A stretch of 64,000 nt of DNA. Source: an uncultured Flavobacteriaceae bacterium. Lineage in GTDB: Bacteria; Bacteroidota; Bacteroidia; Flavobacteriales; Flavobacteriaceae. The stretch lies in contig CANMWN010000001.1 in the NCBI GenBank assembly GCA_947501625.1, forward strand, positions 507,319 through 571,318, in the 5' to 3' direction. A model generated the notes under the pieces. It saw only the letters and a list, made by a program, of their open reading frames with translations. It was not told the DNA's origin and did no database searches. Position 1 is the first letter of the stretch. Every line of letters begins with the position of its first letter. The translations under genes were made by a program, and so were the position numbers. Shown here piece by piece: positions 1-10,388 of this stretch.

Positions 1-1926
1 GATGGAATATCAAATTTGCCTGATTCAACTGCTGGTACCGCTGACTATAGTATAGTCTTTGATGAAGATGAAATGGATATATGTGATGGAGCAGATGCTG
101 TTTATACCTTTGAATATAATGCTCTTGATGACTTTACTGAAGAAGTAACTTTTACTGGTTCAGGTCCTGCAGGTTTAACATTTGCATTTTCTCCTTCTTC
201 TGCTTCTGCAGATGCAACAGTGACAGTGACAGTTTCTGGCACAGCAGGTGCGCCTAATGGATCACATAATTTACTTGTAACTGGAACTTATGGTTCAGAA
301 TCAAGAGATACTGGGATTATTTTAAATAAATTCTCATCTACGATTGATACTCCTGTATTAACATCTCCAACTGATGGTGCTACTGATGTAATAATCCATC
401 AATTAGAGTGGGATGCTGATGTAAATGTTACTTCTTATCTTGTAGAGATAGCATCAGATTCTGGATTTACTTCAATAATAGAGTCAGCTAATGTTACTGA
501 AAGTAATTATTTGGCTGATATGCTAATGTCAGAAGTAGAATACTTTTGGAGGGTAACACCATCAAATGATTGTGCTGGTGGATCAGCATCAACAGTGTTT
601 AGTTTTACAACAGCAAATATAGAATGTGACACATATGAAGCTACTGGTTTATCTGACCCAATAGGTCCTAATGGTGGAACTGTTACAACATCAACAATTG
701 ATATTCCAGCAGGAGTTGATATTATTGATGTGAATATTCAAATAAATCTTGTTCATTCTTGGGATGCTGATTTAGACATTACAATTACAAGTCCTTCAGG
801 AACTGTTGTAGAATTAACTTCGGACAATGGTAGTAGTGGAGATAATTATACTGACACCATTTTTGATGATGATGCAGCAACACCTATTACTGCAGGTTCA
901 GCACCATTTACAGGTTCATTTATGCCAGAAGGTTCATTAAGTGATTTTAATGGTGAATCAAGTTTTGGTACTTGGACATTATCAATAACTGATGATACTA
1001 ATGGAGATTCTGGTACATTAAATTCATGGAGTGTTTATACTTGTGGTGAACCAATTCCAGATTTAGATGGAGATGGAATTGATGATGTAAGTGACAACTG
1101 TCCTACAATTGCAAATGTTGATCAAGCAGATAATGATATGGACGGTATTGGAGATGTATGTGATGATGATGATGATAATGATACAATCCTTGATGTAGAT
1201 GATAATTGTCCAATGACCGCTAATACTGATCAATCTGATTTAGATGGAGATGGAATGGGAGACGTATGTGATGATGATATGGATGGTGATAGTGTATTGA
1301 ATGCCGATGATAATTGTCCAATGACCGCTAATACAGATCAAGCTGATATGGATGGTGATGGCATTGGAGATGTTTGTGATGATGATATGGATGGTGATGG
1401 TGTATTGAATGTTGATGATAATTGTCCTGCAACAGTAAATCCTGGACAAGAAGATAATGATAATGATGGATTAGGAGATATATGTGATGATGATGATGAT
1501 GATGATACTATCATGGATGTTGATGACAATTGTCCGTTTACCCCTAATACTGACCAAGCAGATTCTGATGGAGATGGCTTAGGAGATGTTTGTGAAGATT
1601 GTGATGGAGATGGAGTTATTAATTATTATGATTCTGACACTTGTGACATGATGGTAAATGAAGGTTTCTCACCTAACAATGATGGAGTTAATGATCTTTG
1701 GATAATTCAAAATATTGAATATTACCCAAATAGTGTTGTGAAAGTATTCAATCGTTGGGGTGTTGAAGTATTCTCAGAAAAAGGTTATTTAAATACTTGG
1801 GATGGAGTATCAACTCGAGGATCTTCAAACAATAACAAATTGCCAGTTGGAGCATATTTATATGTAATTGAACCTAATGAACCAGGTTTCGAGCCAATGC
1901 ACGGGTGGTTATACATTAACTATTAA
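1..1926 (+). CDS. T9SS type-B secreted protein with P-domain and TSP3 repeats (5' truncated)
   Basis: Only the 3' part is present; the frame is open from base 1, so an apparent TTG start at 16 is an internal codon. Numbering from that TTG: a beta-rich segment (about 20-105), a fibronectin-like segment (about 110-200), a proprotein-convertase P-domain-like segment (about 205-345) rich in Asp and Gly, then about six thrombospondin type-3 calcium repeats (350-540, DxDGDGxGDxCD pattern) and a C-terminal type-B T9SS sorting domain (about 550-636) starting with the FSPNNDGVND motif. In flavobacteria this architecture usually follows a reprolysin-like metalloprotease, but the catalytic part would lie upstream of the window, so that is inference. 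It is presumably exported by T9SS to the surface or medium. The PorP/SprF gene 25 bases downstream is the usual partner of type-B substrates. Confidence 0.85.
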   Translation, partial: DGISNLPDSTAGTADYSIVFDEDEMDICDGADAVYTFEYNALDDFTEEVTFTGSGPAGLTFAFSPSSASADATVTVTVSGTAGAPNGSHNLLVTGTYGSESRDTGIILNKFSSTIDTPVLTSPTDGATDVIIHQLEWDADVNVTSYLVEIASDSGFTSIIESANVTESNYLADMLMSEVEYFWRVTPSNDCAGGSASTVFSFTTANIECDTYEATGLSDPIGPNGGTVTTSTIDIPAGVDIIDVNIQINLVHSWDADLDITITSPSGTVVELTSDNGSSGDNYTDTIFDDDAATPITAGSAPFTGSFMPEGSLSDFNGESSFGTWTLSITDDTNGDSGTLNSWSVYTCGEPIPDLDGDGIDDVSDNCPTIANVDQADNDMDGIGDVCDDDDDNDTILDVDDNCPMTANTDQSDLDGDGMGDVCDDDMDGDSVLNADDNCPMTANTDQADMDGDGIGDVCDDDMDGDGVLNVDDNCPATVNPGQEDNDNDGLGDICDDDDDDDTIMDVDDNCPFTPNTDQADSDGDGLGDVCEDCDGDGVINYYDSDTCDMMVNEGFSPNNDGVNDLWIIQNIEYYPNSVVKVFNRWGVEVFSEKGYLNTWDGVSTRGSSNNNKLPVGAYLYVIEPNEPGFEPMHGWLYINY

Positions 1927-1951
1927 TAACTAACGAAAAACCAATATAAAA

Positions 1952-2851
1952 ATGAAAAACATAAAATATATATTAATTTTCGCAGTGTTAATAGCAAGCG
2001 GAAAATTATTTGCGCAACAAGATCCATCTTATACGCTATATAAGTATAACATGAATATTGTAAATCCAGCATATGCAGGTACAAATGGATATACTGAATT
2101 AAACTTAAATATTAGAAGTCAATGGGTTAACTTAAAAGGTAGCCCTGAAACTCAAAGTTTATCTTTTGCCAAGCCAATTAATGATAAAATCGGAATTGGA
2201 TTCTCATTTGTTAATGATCAAGTAGATGTGATTAAAGAAACAGATTTTGCTGTTGATTTTTCTTACAGGCTTCAAGTTTCAGAAACAAGTGACTTATATC
2301 TAGGTATAAAAGCTGGTGCTTACACTTTTAAAGCAGATCTTCAATCAAAAGCTATTGGTGATCCCGCTTTTGGAGAAAATGTAAGCAGAGTTAATGGAAT
2401 ATTTGGTGCAGGTGCTTACTTAAAAGTTAAGAAGTTTTATGCAACATTATCTATTCCTAATTTCTTAACTGGTAAAAGAGTTGAAGGAAGTGAATTTACT
2501 CAAGCTACTGATAAAACTCACATTTTTGCAGGAGCAGGTTATACTTTCGATATAAACGAAAATTTGACTTTTCAACCTTCAGTTATGGGAAGATTTGTTC
2601 AAGGAGCACCTTCTTCTGTTGATTTAACAGGAACATTTGATATTCAAAACAAAATTGAATTAGGTGGATCTTATAGATTAGATGACTCATTTAGCGCATT
2701 AGCTTTAGTAAAGTTAGGAGATTGGATGAAGTTAGGTTACGCTTATGAATTCACTACTTCTGATGTTAAAGATTTTAGTGATGGATCGCATGAAATCATG
2801 CTTAGATTTAATTTAAGTGGATCAAAAAAAGCGACACTTATTGAAGAATAA
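1952..2851 (+). CDS. PorP/SprF family type IX secretion membrane protein
   Basis: 299 residues with an N-terminal signal peptide ending near LFAQQDP. The start of the mature protein (YTLYKYNMNIVNPAYAG) is the PorP/SprF signature, and the rest is alternating beta strands of a 14-stranded-type outer-membrane barrel. Known role: PorP/SprF paralogues are outer-membrane proteins linked to T9SS and to surface display of proteins with type-B C-terminal domains. Here the gene follows a type-B substrate by 25 bases and precedes a strong terminator, so the two likely form the end of one operon. Which paralogue this is cannot be told from sequence reading alone. Confidence 0.92.
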   Translation: MKNIKYILIFAVLIASGKLFAQQDPSYTLYKYNMNIVNPAYAGTNGYTELNLNIRSQWVNLKGSPETQSLSFAKPINDKIGIGFSFVNDQVDVIKETDFAVDFSYRLQVSETSDLYLGIKAGAYTFKADLQSKAIGDPAFGENVSRVNGIFGAGAYLKVKKFYATLSIPNFLTGKRVEGSEFTQATDKTHIFAGAGYTFDINENLTFQPSVMGRFVQGAPSSVDLTGTFDIQNKIELGGSYRLDDSFSALALVKLGDWMKLGYAYEFTTSDVKDFSDGSHEIMLRFNLSGSKKATLIEE

Positions 2852-2875
2852 ACAATTCTTTACATTAATAATATT

Positions 2876-2908
2876 AAGAGCCAACATTAAATGTTGGCTC
2901 TTTTTTTT
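2876..2908 (+). terminator. Rho-independent terminator after porP/sprF-like gene
   Basis: A perfect 12-bp stem (2876-2887 with 2891-2902) around a TAA loop is followed by a run of T to 2908. It closes the type-B substrate / PorP-SprF operon. Confidence 0.9.
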
Positions 2909-3013
2909 GTAATTTACTATGCGTTGCATAACGTATTTTTAAACCAAAAAATATGATTATTAGAAAAAAATTGTATTTTGCAATGTTAGATAACTAAATT
3001 CAATATATATATT

Positions 3014-5875
3014 ATGAGAAAATTAATGTGTGCTATTATCATGTTGAGTACAACTATGTTAATGGCCCAAACTACAGTTACAGGTACTGTAACCGATGAG
3101 CAATCAGGACAACCCATTCCTGGTGCAAATATTAAAGTGGTAGGAAAATCGTTAGGAACTTCAGCCGATTTTGATGGAAATTATACTTTAGACGTTTCTC
3201 AAAACCCACCTTTTACTATTGAAATTTCAATTATTGGATATTCTTCAACAACAGTTGAAATTACTCAAAATAATCAAAAAGTTGATGTGGCATTGACTGA
3301 GTTAGCAACTTCACTAGATGAAGTAGTAATTTCAGCATCAAGAACTCCTGAACGTATTATGGAATCGCCAGTAACAGTAGAAAGAATGGATGTAAGAGAA
3401 ATTAAAAATACATCATCACCAACTTTTTATGACGGATTAGAAAACCTCAAGGGTGTTGATATGAACACTAATAGTTTGACAAATAAAAGTGTTAATACTA
3501 GAGGTTTTGCAACTTTTGCTAATACTCGTTTCATGAGTTTAGTAGATGGAATGGATAACTCATCTCCAGCTTTGAACTTTACATTAGGAAATTTATTGGG
3601 AATGAACGAGTTAGATGTTAACACTGTTGAAATTTTGCCAGGAGCTTCGTCAGCATTATATGGGGCGAATGCCTTTAATGGAATATTATTTATGACTAGT
3701 AAAAACCCGTTTGAACATCAAGGTTTTAGTATGTATGGTAAATCTGGAATTACCTCATCTGAAAATGCAGGGGATAATAGATTTGTTGATGCAGGTTTTA
3801 GAGGAGCTTTTGCATTTAGCGAAAAATTTGCTGCTAAAATGTCTTTTTCTTTCTTAAAAGGAACTGAATGGTATGCTACTGATTACAATCAATATTTAGA
3901 TAATGGTGCTGGAAATCCAGATACAATTACTCCTATTGGACAAGCACAAACAACGTTTGATGCGTTAAACATCTATGGTGATGAGGTAAGTTTAGGTGGT
4001 TTAGGTTTAGATTTAAATCAATTTGCACAATTAATGGAAGCAGGTGGATTAATTCCTAGTGGATCATCAGCTCAAATTCCTGCAGTTAATGTTTCTAGAA
4101 CTGGTTTTAGAGAACAAGATTTAACTGATTATGATGCACAAAGTGTAAAAGCAGATATCTCTTTAAACTTTAGACCATTTGCTGATGATTTCGAAATTAT
4201 TTGGAACTCTAAAGTTGGTAAAGGGAATACAATTTACCAAGGGGCAAACAGATATAACATCAAAAATTTCTTTATGCAACAGCATAAACTAGAAATTAAA
4301 AATGATAATTTCTTTGTTAGAGGTTATGTTACTGATGAAGATGCTGGAGACTCATATGATATGAGATTTACTGGTATTAATATGAGTAAAATAAAAGCTC
4401 AAGAATGGTTTGGAACATATGTAGGTGGATACTTACAGTCAGTTTTAGGCGGAGCTACAAATGATCAAGCTCATATCATAGCAAGACAAAATGCTGATGC
4501 AACTGTTACAATGCAACCTGGAACTGCTGAGTTTCAAGCAGCATTTGATGCTATTACTTCTGATCCAGATGTGTTAACTGGTTCAAAATTTTTAGATGAA
4601 ACTAAACTGTACCATATTGATGCTAATTATAACTTTGGTCATTTAACTGATTGGGGGGATATTCAAATTGGTGGTTCATGGAGACAATACTCTTTAAACT
4701 CTTCTGGAACAATTTTTACCGACTATGATGGTCCAATTGATTATGATGAATATGGGGCTTATATGCAACTTCAAAAGAAGTTTTCTGATGATAGATTAAA
4801 GTTTACAGGCTCTATCCGTTATGATAAAGCTCAAAATTTTGATAGTAACATTTCACCAAGGGTATCACTTGCTTATAGTGCTGGAGAAGATAGAAATCAA
4901 AACTTTAGAGTTTCTTTCCAAACTGGATTTAGAAACCCAACTACTCAAGATCAATATATAGGTTTAGCAACAGCTGGAGGAACTTTAGTTGGTTCAGCAC
5001 CAGATAACCTTGATAGATATACAACAGCTCCTTTAGCAGTAAGTTCAAGTGGTCAATTAGTAGTAAACAACTTTACTGGAGGCTCAATTGGTTCAACTGT
5101 TCAACTTACAGGTAGAGATGCTTATGAAAATGCTTTTTCTGCAAGTTCAATTGCCGATGGTACTTTCCAAAAAGCAACTTTTGATTTAGTTAAACCTGAA
5201 AAAGTAACTGCATTTGAAGCAGGATATAGAGGTAAGTTAGGTAATTTCACTGTTGATCTTAGTGGTTATTACAACCAATATGAAGATTTTATTGGTAATA
5301 AAAACGTTGCTGTTCCATATTATGGAAATCCAGACCTTTCTGATATAGTTGATTTAACACCAATTGGTGGTGCTCCAACTCCATTAGCGCTTGTTGCACT
5401 TAACAATGGCGATTATGAAGGTTTCCAAGTATATACGAACTCAGAAGTTGATGTATCATCTTATGGTGCTGGTATTTCTGTTAATACTAAAGTTTTTGGT
5501 TCATATAACTTAGGTGCTAATTATACTTGGTCTAAATTCGATTTTGATCAATCACAAGATCCAGATTATGAAGCAGGATTTAATACACCAGAGCATAAAG
5601 TAAAAGTGTCTTTTGGAAATCCTAAGGCATTTGATAATTTTGGATTCAATATAAATGTTCGTTGGAACGATGAATATCTTTGGGAGTCAACTTTTGCTGA
5701 TGCAATAATTGATGAAAGAACAGTAATAGATGCGCAAATTAGTTATTCAATTCCTAAATGGAAGTCTACAATTAAGTTAGGTGGAGCAAATCTTGGCGGA
5801 AAAGAATATTTTAGTGCACCAGGAAATGGATTAATAGGATCTCAATATTTTGCGTCTTGGACACTTAACCCGTAA
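3014..5875 (+). CDS. TonB-dependent receptor with carboxypeptidase-like N-terminal domain
   Basis: 953 residues. Signal peptide (1-18, cleavage around LMAQ), a carboxypeptidase-D regulatory-like domain (about 20-95, GxPIPGANI...GTSADFDGNY pattern), a plug domain (about 105-235, with the PGASSALYGANAFNGILFM segment) and a long 22-strand-type barrel to the C-terminus. It imports a ligand through the outer membrane using TonB energy; the substrate cannot be read from the sequence. The next gene, 17 bases downstream, encodes a GDSL lipase-like lipoprotein, so the pair probably takes up an ester or lipid-derived compound (inference). There is no SusD-like gene, so this is not a classical SusCD pair. 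The leader has an imperfect -7-like TATTTTG near 2973-2980. Confidence 0.93.
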   Translation: MRKLMCAIIMLSTTMLMAQTTVTGTVTDEQSGQPIPGANIKVVGKSLGTSADFDGNYTLDVSQNPPFTIEISIIGYSSTTVEITQNNQKVDVALTELATSLDEVVISASRTPERIMESPVTVERMDVREIKNTSSPTFYDGLENLKGVDMNTNSLTNKSVNTRGFATFANTRFMSLVDGMDNSSPALNFTLGNLLGMNELDVNTVEILPGASSALYGANAFNGILFMTSKNPFEHQGFSMYGKSGITSSENAGDNRFVDAGFRGAFAFSEKFAAKMSFSFLKGTEWYATDYNQYLDNGAGNPDTITPIGQAQTTFDALNIYGDEVSLGGLGLDLNQFAQLMEAGGLIPSGSSAQIPAVNVSRTGFREQDLTDYDAQSVKADISLNFRPFADDFEIIWNSKVGKGNTIYQGANRYNIKNFFMQQHKLEIKNDNFFVRGYVTDEDAGDSYDMRFTGINMSKIKAQEWFGTYVGGYLQSVLGGATNDQAHIIARQNADATVTMQPGTAEFQAAFDAITSDPDVLTGSKFLDETKLYHIDANYNFGHLTDWGDIQIGGSWRQYSLNSSGTIFTDYDGPIDYDEYGAYMQLQKKFSDDRLKFTGSIRYDKAQNFDSNISPRVSLAYSAGEDRNQNFRVSFQTGFRNPTTQDQYIGLATAGGTLVGSAPDNLDRYTTAPLAVSSSGQLVVNNFTGGSIGSTVQLTGRDAYENAFSASSIADGTFQKATFDLVKPEKVTAFEAGYRGKLGNFTVDLSGYYNQYEDFIGNKNVAVPYYGNPDLSDIVDLTPIGGAPTPLALVALNNGDYEGFQVYTNSEVDVSSYGAGISVNTKVFGSYNLGANYTWSKFDFDQSQDPDYEAGFNTPEHKVKVSFGNPKAFDNFGFNINVRWNDEYLWESTFADAIIDERTVIDAQISYSIPKWKSTIKLGGANLGGKEYFSAPGNGLIGSQYFASWTLNP

Positions 5876-5892
5876 TTTTAAAAAAACAAAAA

Positions 5893-7389
5893 ATGAATAA
5901 TAAATATAATTTAATATGGATGCTATGCATTCTTTTAGGAATGGTAGCTTGTGAAGAAGAAGATTATACGGTAAGAACATCCGACCCTCTTCCAGCATTG
6001 GTACAAGGAAATGTAGATTTCTCTAATTATGTTGCTGTAGGAGCATCATTTACTGCTGGTTTTACTGACGGAGCAGTTTTTATTGCAGGTCAAGAAAATT
6101 CTTTTCCTAATATTTTATCACAGCAATTTGCTAATTTAAATGGTGGAGTATTTAATCAACCGTTAGTAAATGATAACAACGGTGGTCTTTTATTTGGAGG
6201 TATGCAAATAGCGTCTCCAAGACTTTATTTTGATGGTGCTGGACCAGCAACATCTCCAAATGCACCTACTACTGAAGTAACAAGTGTTCTTTCTGGAAGT
6301 TTTAATAATATGGGTGTTCCGGGAGCAAAAAGTTTCCATTTTGTAGCTCCAGGATACGGTAATGTAGCAGGAGTACCTTTACAAACAGCAAATCCATATT
6401 TTGCAAGAATGGCAACAAGTTCAAATGCAACTGTATTAGGAGATGCATTAGTTCAAAATCCTACGTTCTTTACATTATCTGAGGTAGGTGGAAATGATGT
6501 TTTAGGGTATGCTTTAGATGGTGGAGCAGGTGAAAATCAATTAGGAAATTTTGATCCATCAACCTATGGTCCAAATGATATTACTGATCCAAATGTTTTT
6601 GGACAAGTATTTAATTCTATGGTTACAGCATTAACCGCCAATGGTGCTAAAGGAATCGTTACTACAGTTCCATACATTACTAGTTTGCCAAACTTTACTA
6701 CAGTACCTTACAATCCAGTGCCTTTAGATGCTGGAACAGCTGGAGCGCTTAATGCAGGTTATGCGACATATAATGGTGGTCTTCAAGCGGCTTATGGAGC
6801 CTTAATGGGAACTGGACTATTCACTCAAGAAGAATTACAAAGAAGAACTATTTCTTTTTCAACAGGATCAAACAATGCAATGGTTATAGTCGATGAAAGT
6901 CTTACTGATTTAGGTGCAATAAATCCTGCATTTGCCGGAATTCCTAAATATCGTCAAGCAACTGCTGAAGATTTAATAGTATTAGCGCTTTCACCTTTTA
7001 TTCAACAAGGTTATGGAACTCAAATTCCTCTTGAAGACAAATGGGTATTAACTCCAGAAGAACAAGGGTATATTAGAGTTGCTACAGACACTTATAATGC
7101 AACTATCATGGCTGTAGCTGATGCTAATCCAAATGTTGGTGTAGTAGATTTAAACGCTATTTTAACTGAAGCTTCTACTACTGGAATTATGTTTGATGAT
7201 TTCAATATGAATACAGATTTAGTTTTTGGAGGATTAGTAAGTTTAGATGGAGTTCATTTAACAGCACGAGGATATGCACTTATGGCTAATAAATTCTTAG
7301 AAGCAATTGATGCGAATTTTGAAACCAATTTTATTGAATCTGGGACAACCGCAAAAGCAAATGATTACACTACTATTTATCCTTTATAG
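5893..7389 (+). CDS. SGNH/GDSL hydrolase-like lipoprotein
   Basis: 498 residues. Lipoprotein signal with lipobox Cys20, then SGNH blocks: block I VGASFTAG with Ser52 as likely nucleophile, block III GGND at 199-202 and block V DGVH at 452-455 supplying Asp and His. The protein is longer than a bare GDSL esterase (about 200 residues), with inserts rich in Gly and Asn, as in flavobacterial 'G-D-S-L family lipolytic' proteins. It is expected to be anchored in the outer membrane and to hydrolyse an ester whose product enters through the adjacent TonB receptor. The short gap and shared terminator downstream argue for one operon. Substrate is unknown. Confidence 0.9.
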   Translation: MNNKYNLIWMLCILLGMVACEEEDYTVRTSDPLPALVQGNVDFSNYVAVGASFTAGFTDGAVFIAGQENSFPNILSQQFANLNGGVFNQPLVNDNNGGLLFGGMQIASPRLYFDGAGPATSPNAPTTEVTSVLSGSFNNMGVPGAKSFHFVAPGYGNVAGVPLQTANPYFARMATSSNATVLGDALVQNPTFFTLSEVGGNDVLGYALDGGAGENQLGNFDPSTYGPNDITDPNVFGQVFNSMVTALTANGAKGIVTTVPYITSLPNFTTVPYNPVPLDAGTAGALNAGYATYNGGLQAAYGALMGTGLFTQEELQRRTISFSTGSNNAMVIVDESLTDLGAINPAFAGIPKYRQATAEDLIVLALSPFIQQGYGTQIPLEDKWVLTPEEQGYIRVATDTYNATIMAVADANPNVGVVDLNAILTEASTTGIMFDDFNMNTDLVFGGLVSLDGVHLTARGYALMANKFLEAIDANFETNFIESGTTAKANDYTTIYPL

Positions 7390-7414
7390 AATAAATTATA
7401 GATAAATATTTTTT

Positions 7415-7450
7415 GAAAAACACTCTTATTTTAAGAGTGTTTTTCTTTTT
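7415..7450 (+). terminator. Rho-independent terminator after GDSL gene
   Basis: A 14-bp stem (7415-7428 with 7432-7445) around a TTT loop is followed by T-rich sequence to 7450. Confidence 0.88.
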
Positions 7451-7494
7451 AAAAAAATACCACAAAAAGCATTTATTTTTTAAATTAAAAAAAC

Positions 7495-7502
7495 TATCTT
7501 TG
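7495..7502 (+). promoter_or_regulatory. Bacteroidota -7 box for atpD
   Basis: TATCTTTG matches the TAnnTTTG consensus exactly. It lies about 60 bases before atpD and after the previous terminator. No clear TTG -33 element was seen at the usual distance. Confidence 0.65.
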
Positions 7503-7551
7503 CACCTTGAAAAAGCGAGGTAAAATTCGCAAAGTAAATAACTAATAATAA

Positions 7552-9072
<1,521 letters not shown>

Positions 9073-9082
9073 AACAAACACT

Positions 9083-9361
9083 ATGTTATTAGAAATTATA
9101 ACACCAGAAGCAATACTTTTAAACTCTGAAGTAGTTTCAGTTGCCGTTCCAGGTATCAATGGAGAATTTCAGATGTTAAACAATCACGCACCAATAGTAT
9201 CATTATTGGTTAGTGGGACTGTTAAATTTAAAGGTGGTGCTATAAAAATTGAAGAAGATTTTCAAGATAAGTTTACCAAAGTTGATGGAGAGTACCAATT
9301 CCCAATCAGTAGTGGGACGATTGAAATGAAAGAAAATAAAGTAATTATTTTAGCAGACTAA
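9083..9361 (+). CDS. atpC: ATP synthase F1 subunit epsilon (short form)
   Basis: 92 residues, against about 130-140 in Escherichia coli or Bacillus. Only the N-terminal beta-sandwich is present (LEIITPEAILLNSEV, then GINGEFQMLNNHAPIVSLL, the two signature segments); the C-terminal pair of helices that inhibits ATP hydrolysis in other bacteria is missing. The short form is common in Bacteroidota, so this is not a truncation by frameshift: the stop is followed within 20 bases by the operon terminator. The gene is co-transcribed with atpD. Confidence 0.95.
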   Translation: MLLEIITPEAILLNSEVVSVAVPGINGEFQMLNNHAPIVSLLVSGTVKFKGGAIKIEEDFQDKFTKVDGEYQFPISSGTIEMKENKVIILAD

Positions 9362-9378
9362 TTTAATTTCAACAAAAT

Positions 9379-9418
9379 AAAAAAACTCCGAGTAAAATTT
9401 ACTCGGAGTTTTTTTATT
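9379..9418. terminator. Bidirectional terminator between atpC and DUF4886 gene
   Basis: A long stem of AAACTCCGAGTAAA with its complement, flanked by A-run and T-run, lies between convergent genes that end at 9361 (+) and 9422 (-). It can serve both. Confidence 0.9.
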
Positions 9419-9421
9419 TTG

Positions 9422-10228
9422 TTAATTGTAATACCAATTATTAAGATTATTAAACACTGTGCGTTTCACTTCATTTTTAATAATAGTTTCTATTGTATCA
9501 TCCACTTCTGGATTATTATACAAAAGTAGTGTTGGGTCTTTTTCAAAAATAACAGTATAAAAAGTACAGGCTGCAAGAAAAGAGCCATTATGTGATGGGT
9601 GGCTTTCATCTGCTCTATATAAATCAATTTCTGGATGAGAATTTCTTATATTCTTCCAAACAATTCCAACAGGAGAAAGAACTGAGTTTGTGCTTTGTGC
9701 CATAAAAGTATATCGTTCTGTTAATTTATCATTCATCCCTTCAAACTCACATAAATATGGCAAGTTTACACACAATGACGGGAATTCACCATTTTCATAT
9801 CCCCAAGTCATATAAAATAATGCAGAAGAATTTAAATAATTACTTTTTATTTTATTTACAATTGATAAAACATGTGGATAAACATTATTGTCAAAATGGT
9901 CTTGACTTAAGGCAGATTCAGAACTTTGAGTTTGAATTGTAACATAATCCCATTTTCTAGAGTCAATTTTTTCTTCAAGTTCCATAGATTCGTTATGATC
10001 AGAAATTCTAGTCCCAGAAGGCACATGCAATCCGAGTATTAGTTCATCATTTACTGAATTTGCCATTTCTTTAACTTGCTGAGGCATATCATTATAATTA
10101 GTATAACTATTTCCAATAAACAAAACGCTTTTACTAATTGGTAAATTTTCAGTATTATCAATGCCTAAATTTTCATTACAAGAAGTAAGACTAAATAACA
10201 AAATAAATAGAAAAGTAGTTTTTTTCAT
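9422..10228 (-). CDS. DUF4886-like SGNH-fold lipoprotein
   Basis: 268 residues with a lipoprotein signal (Cys17 in SLTSCNEN). The mature part begins with KSVLFIGNSYT, the DUF4886/SGNH block I, Ser41 being the likely nucleophile, and ends with DESHPSHNGSFLAA, an Asp-x-x-His block V. WDYVTIQTQS resembles the oxyanion-hole region of this family. It is probably an envelope-anchored esterase or carbohydrate deacetylase-like enzyme; the substrate is unknown. It stands alone, sharing a bidirectional terminator with atpC. The next minus-strand gene upstream ends 160 bases away, and no clear -7 box was found in that gap. Confidence 0.8.
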   Translation of the reverse strand: MKKTTFLFILLFSLTSCNENLGIDNTENLPISKSVLFIGNSYTNYNDMPQQVKEMANSVNDELILGLHVPSGTRISDHNESMELEEKIDSRKWDYVTIQTQSSESALSQDHFDNNVYPHVLSIVNKIKSNYLNSSALFYMTWGYENGEFPSLCVNLPYLCEFEGMNDKLTERYTFMAQSTNSVLSPVGIVWKNIRNSHPEIDLYRADESHPSHNGSFLAACTFYTVIFEKDPTLLLYNNPEVDDTIETIIKNEVKRTVFNNLNNWYYN

Positions 10229-10388
10229 TTAGAGTATTTTTGAAGTTCCTGTGTTTAATAAGATACAAAAAAGTCTGAATGGTTGCTTAAATTTACAGTA
10301 TTTTTCTGTTGTTTTAGAAGCATATGTAATGCATCAGCATATTTTTAATATAAATTCAGATTTGGAGTTTGAAGAAAAACTATAAAAT

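Noticed and set aside
1060..1630. CRISPR-like array suggested by regular short repeats
   Set aside because: The repeats are coding TSP3 units in frame with no unique spacers of even length.
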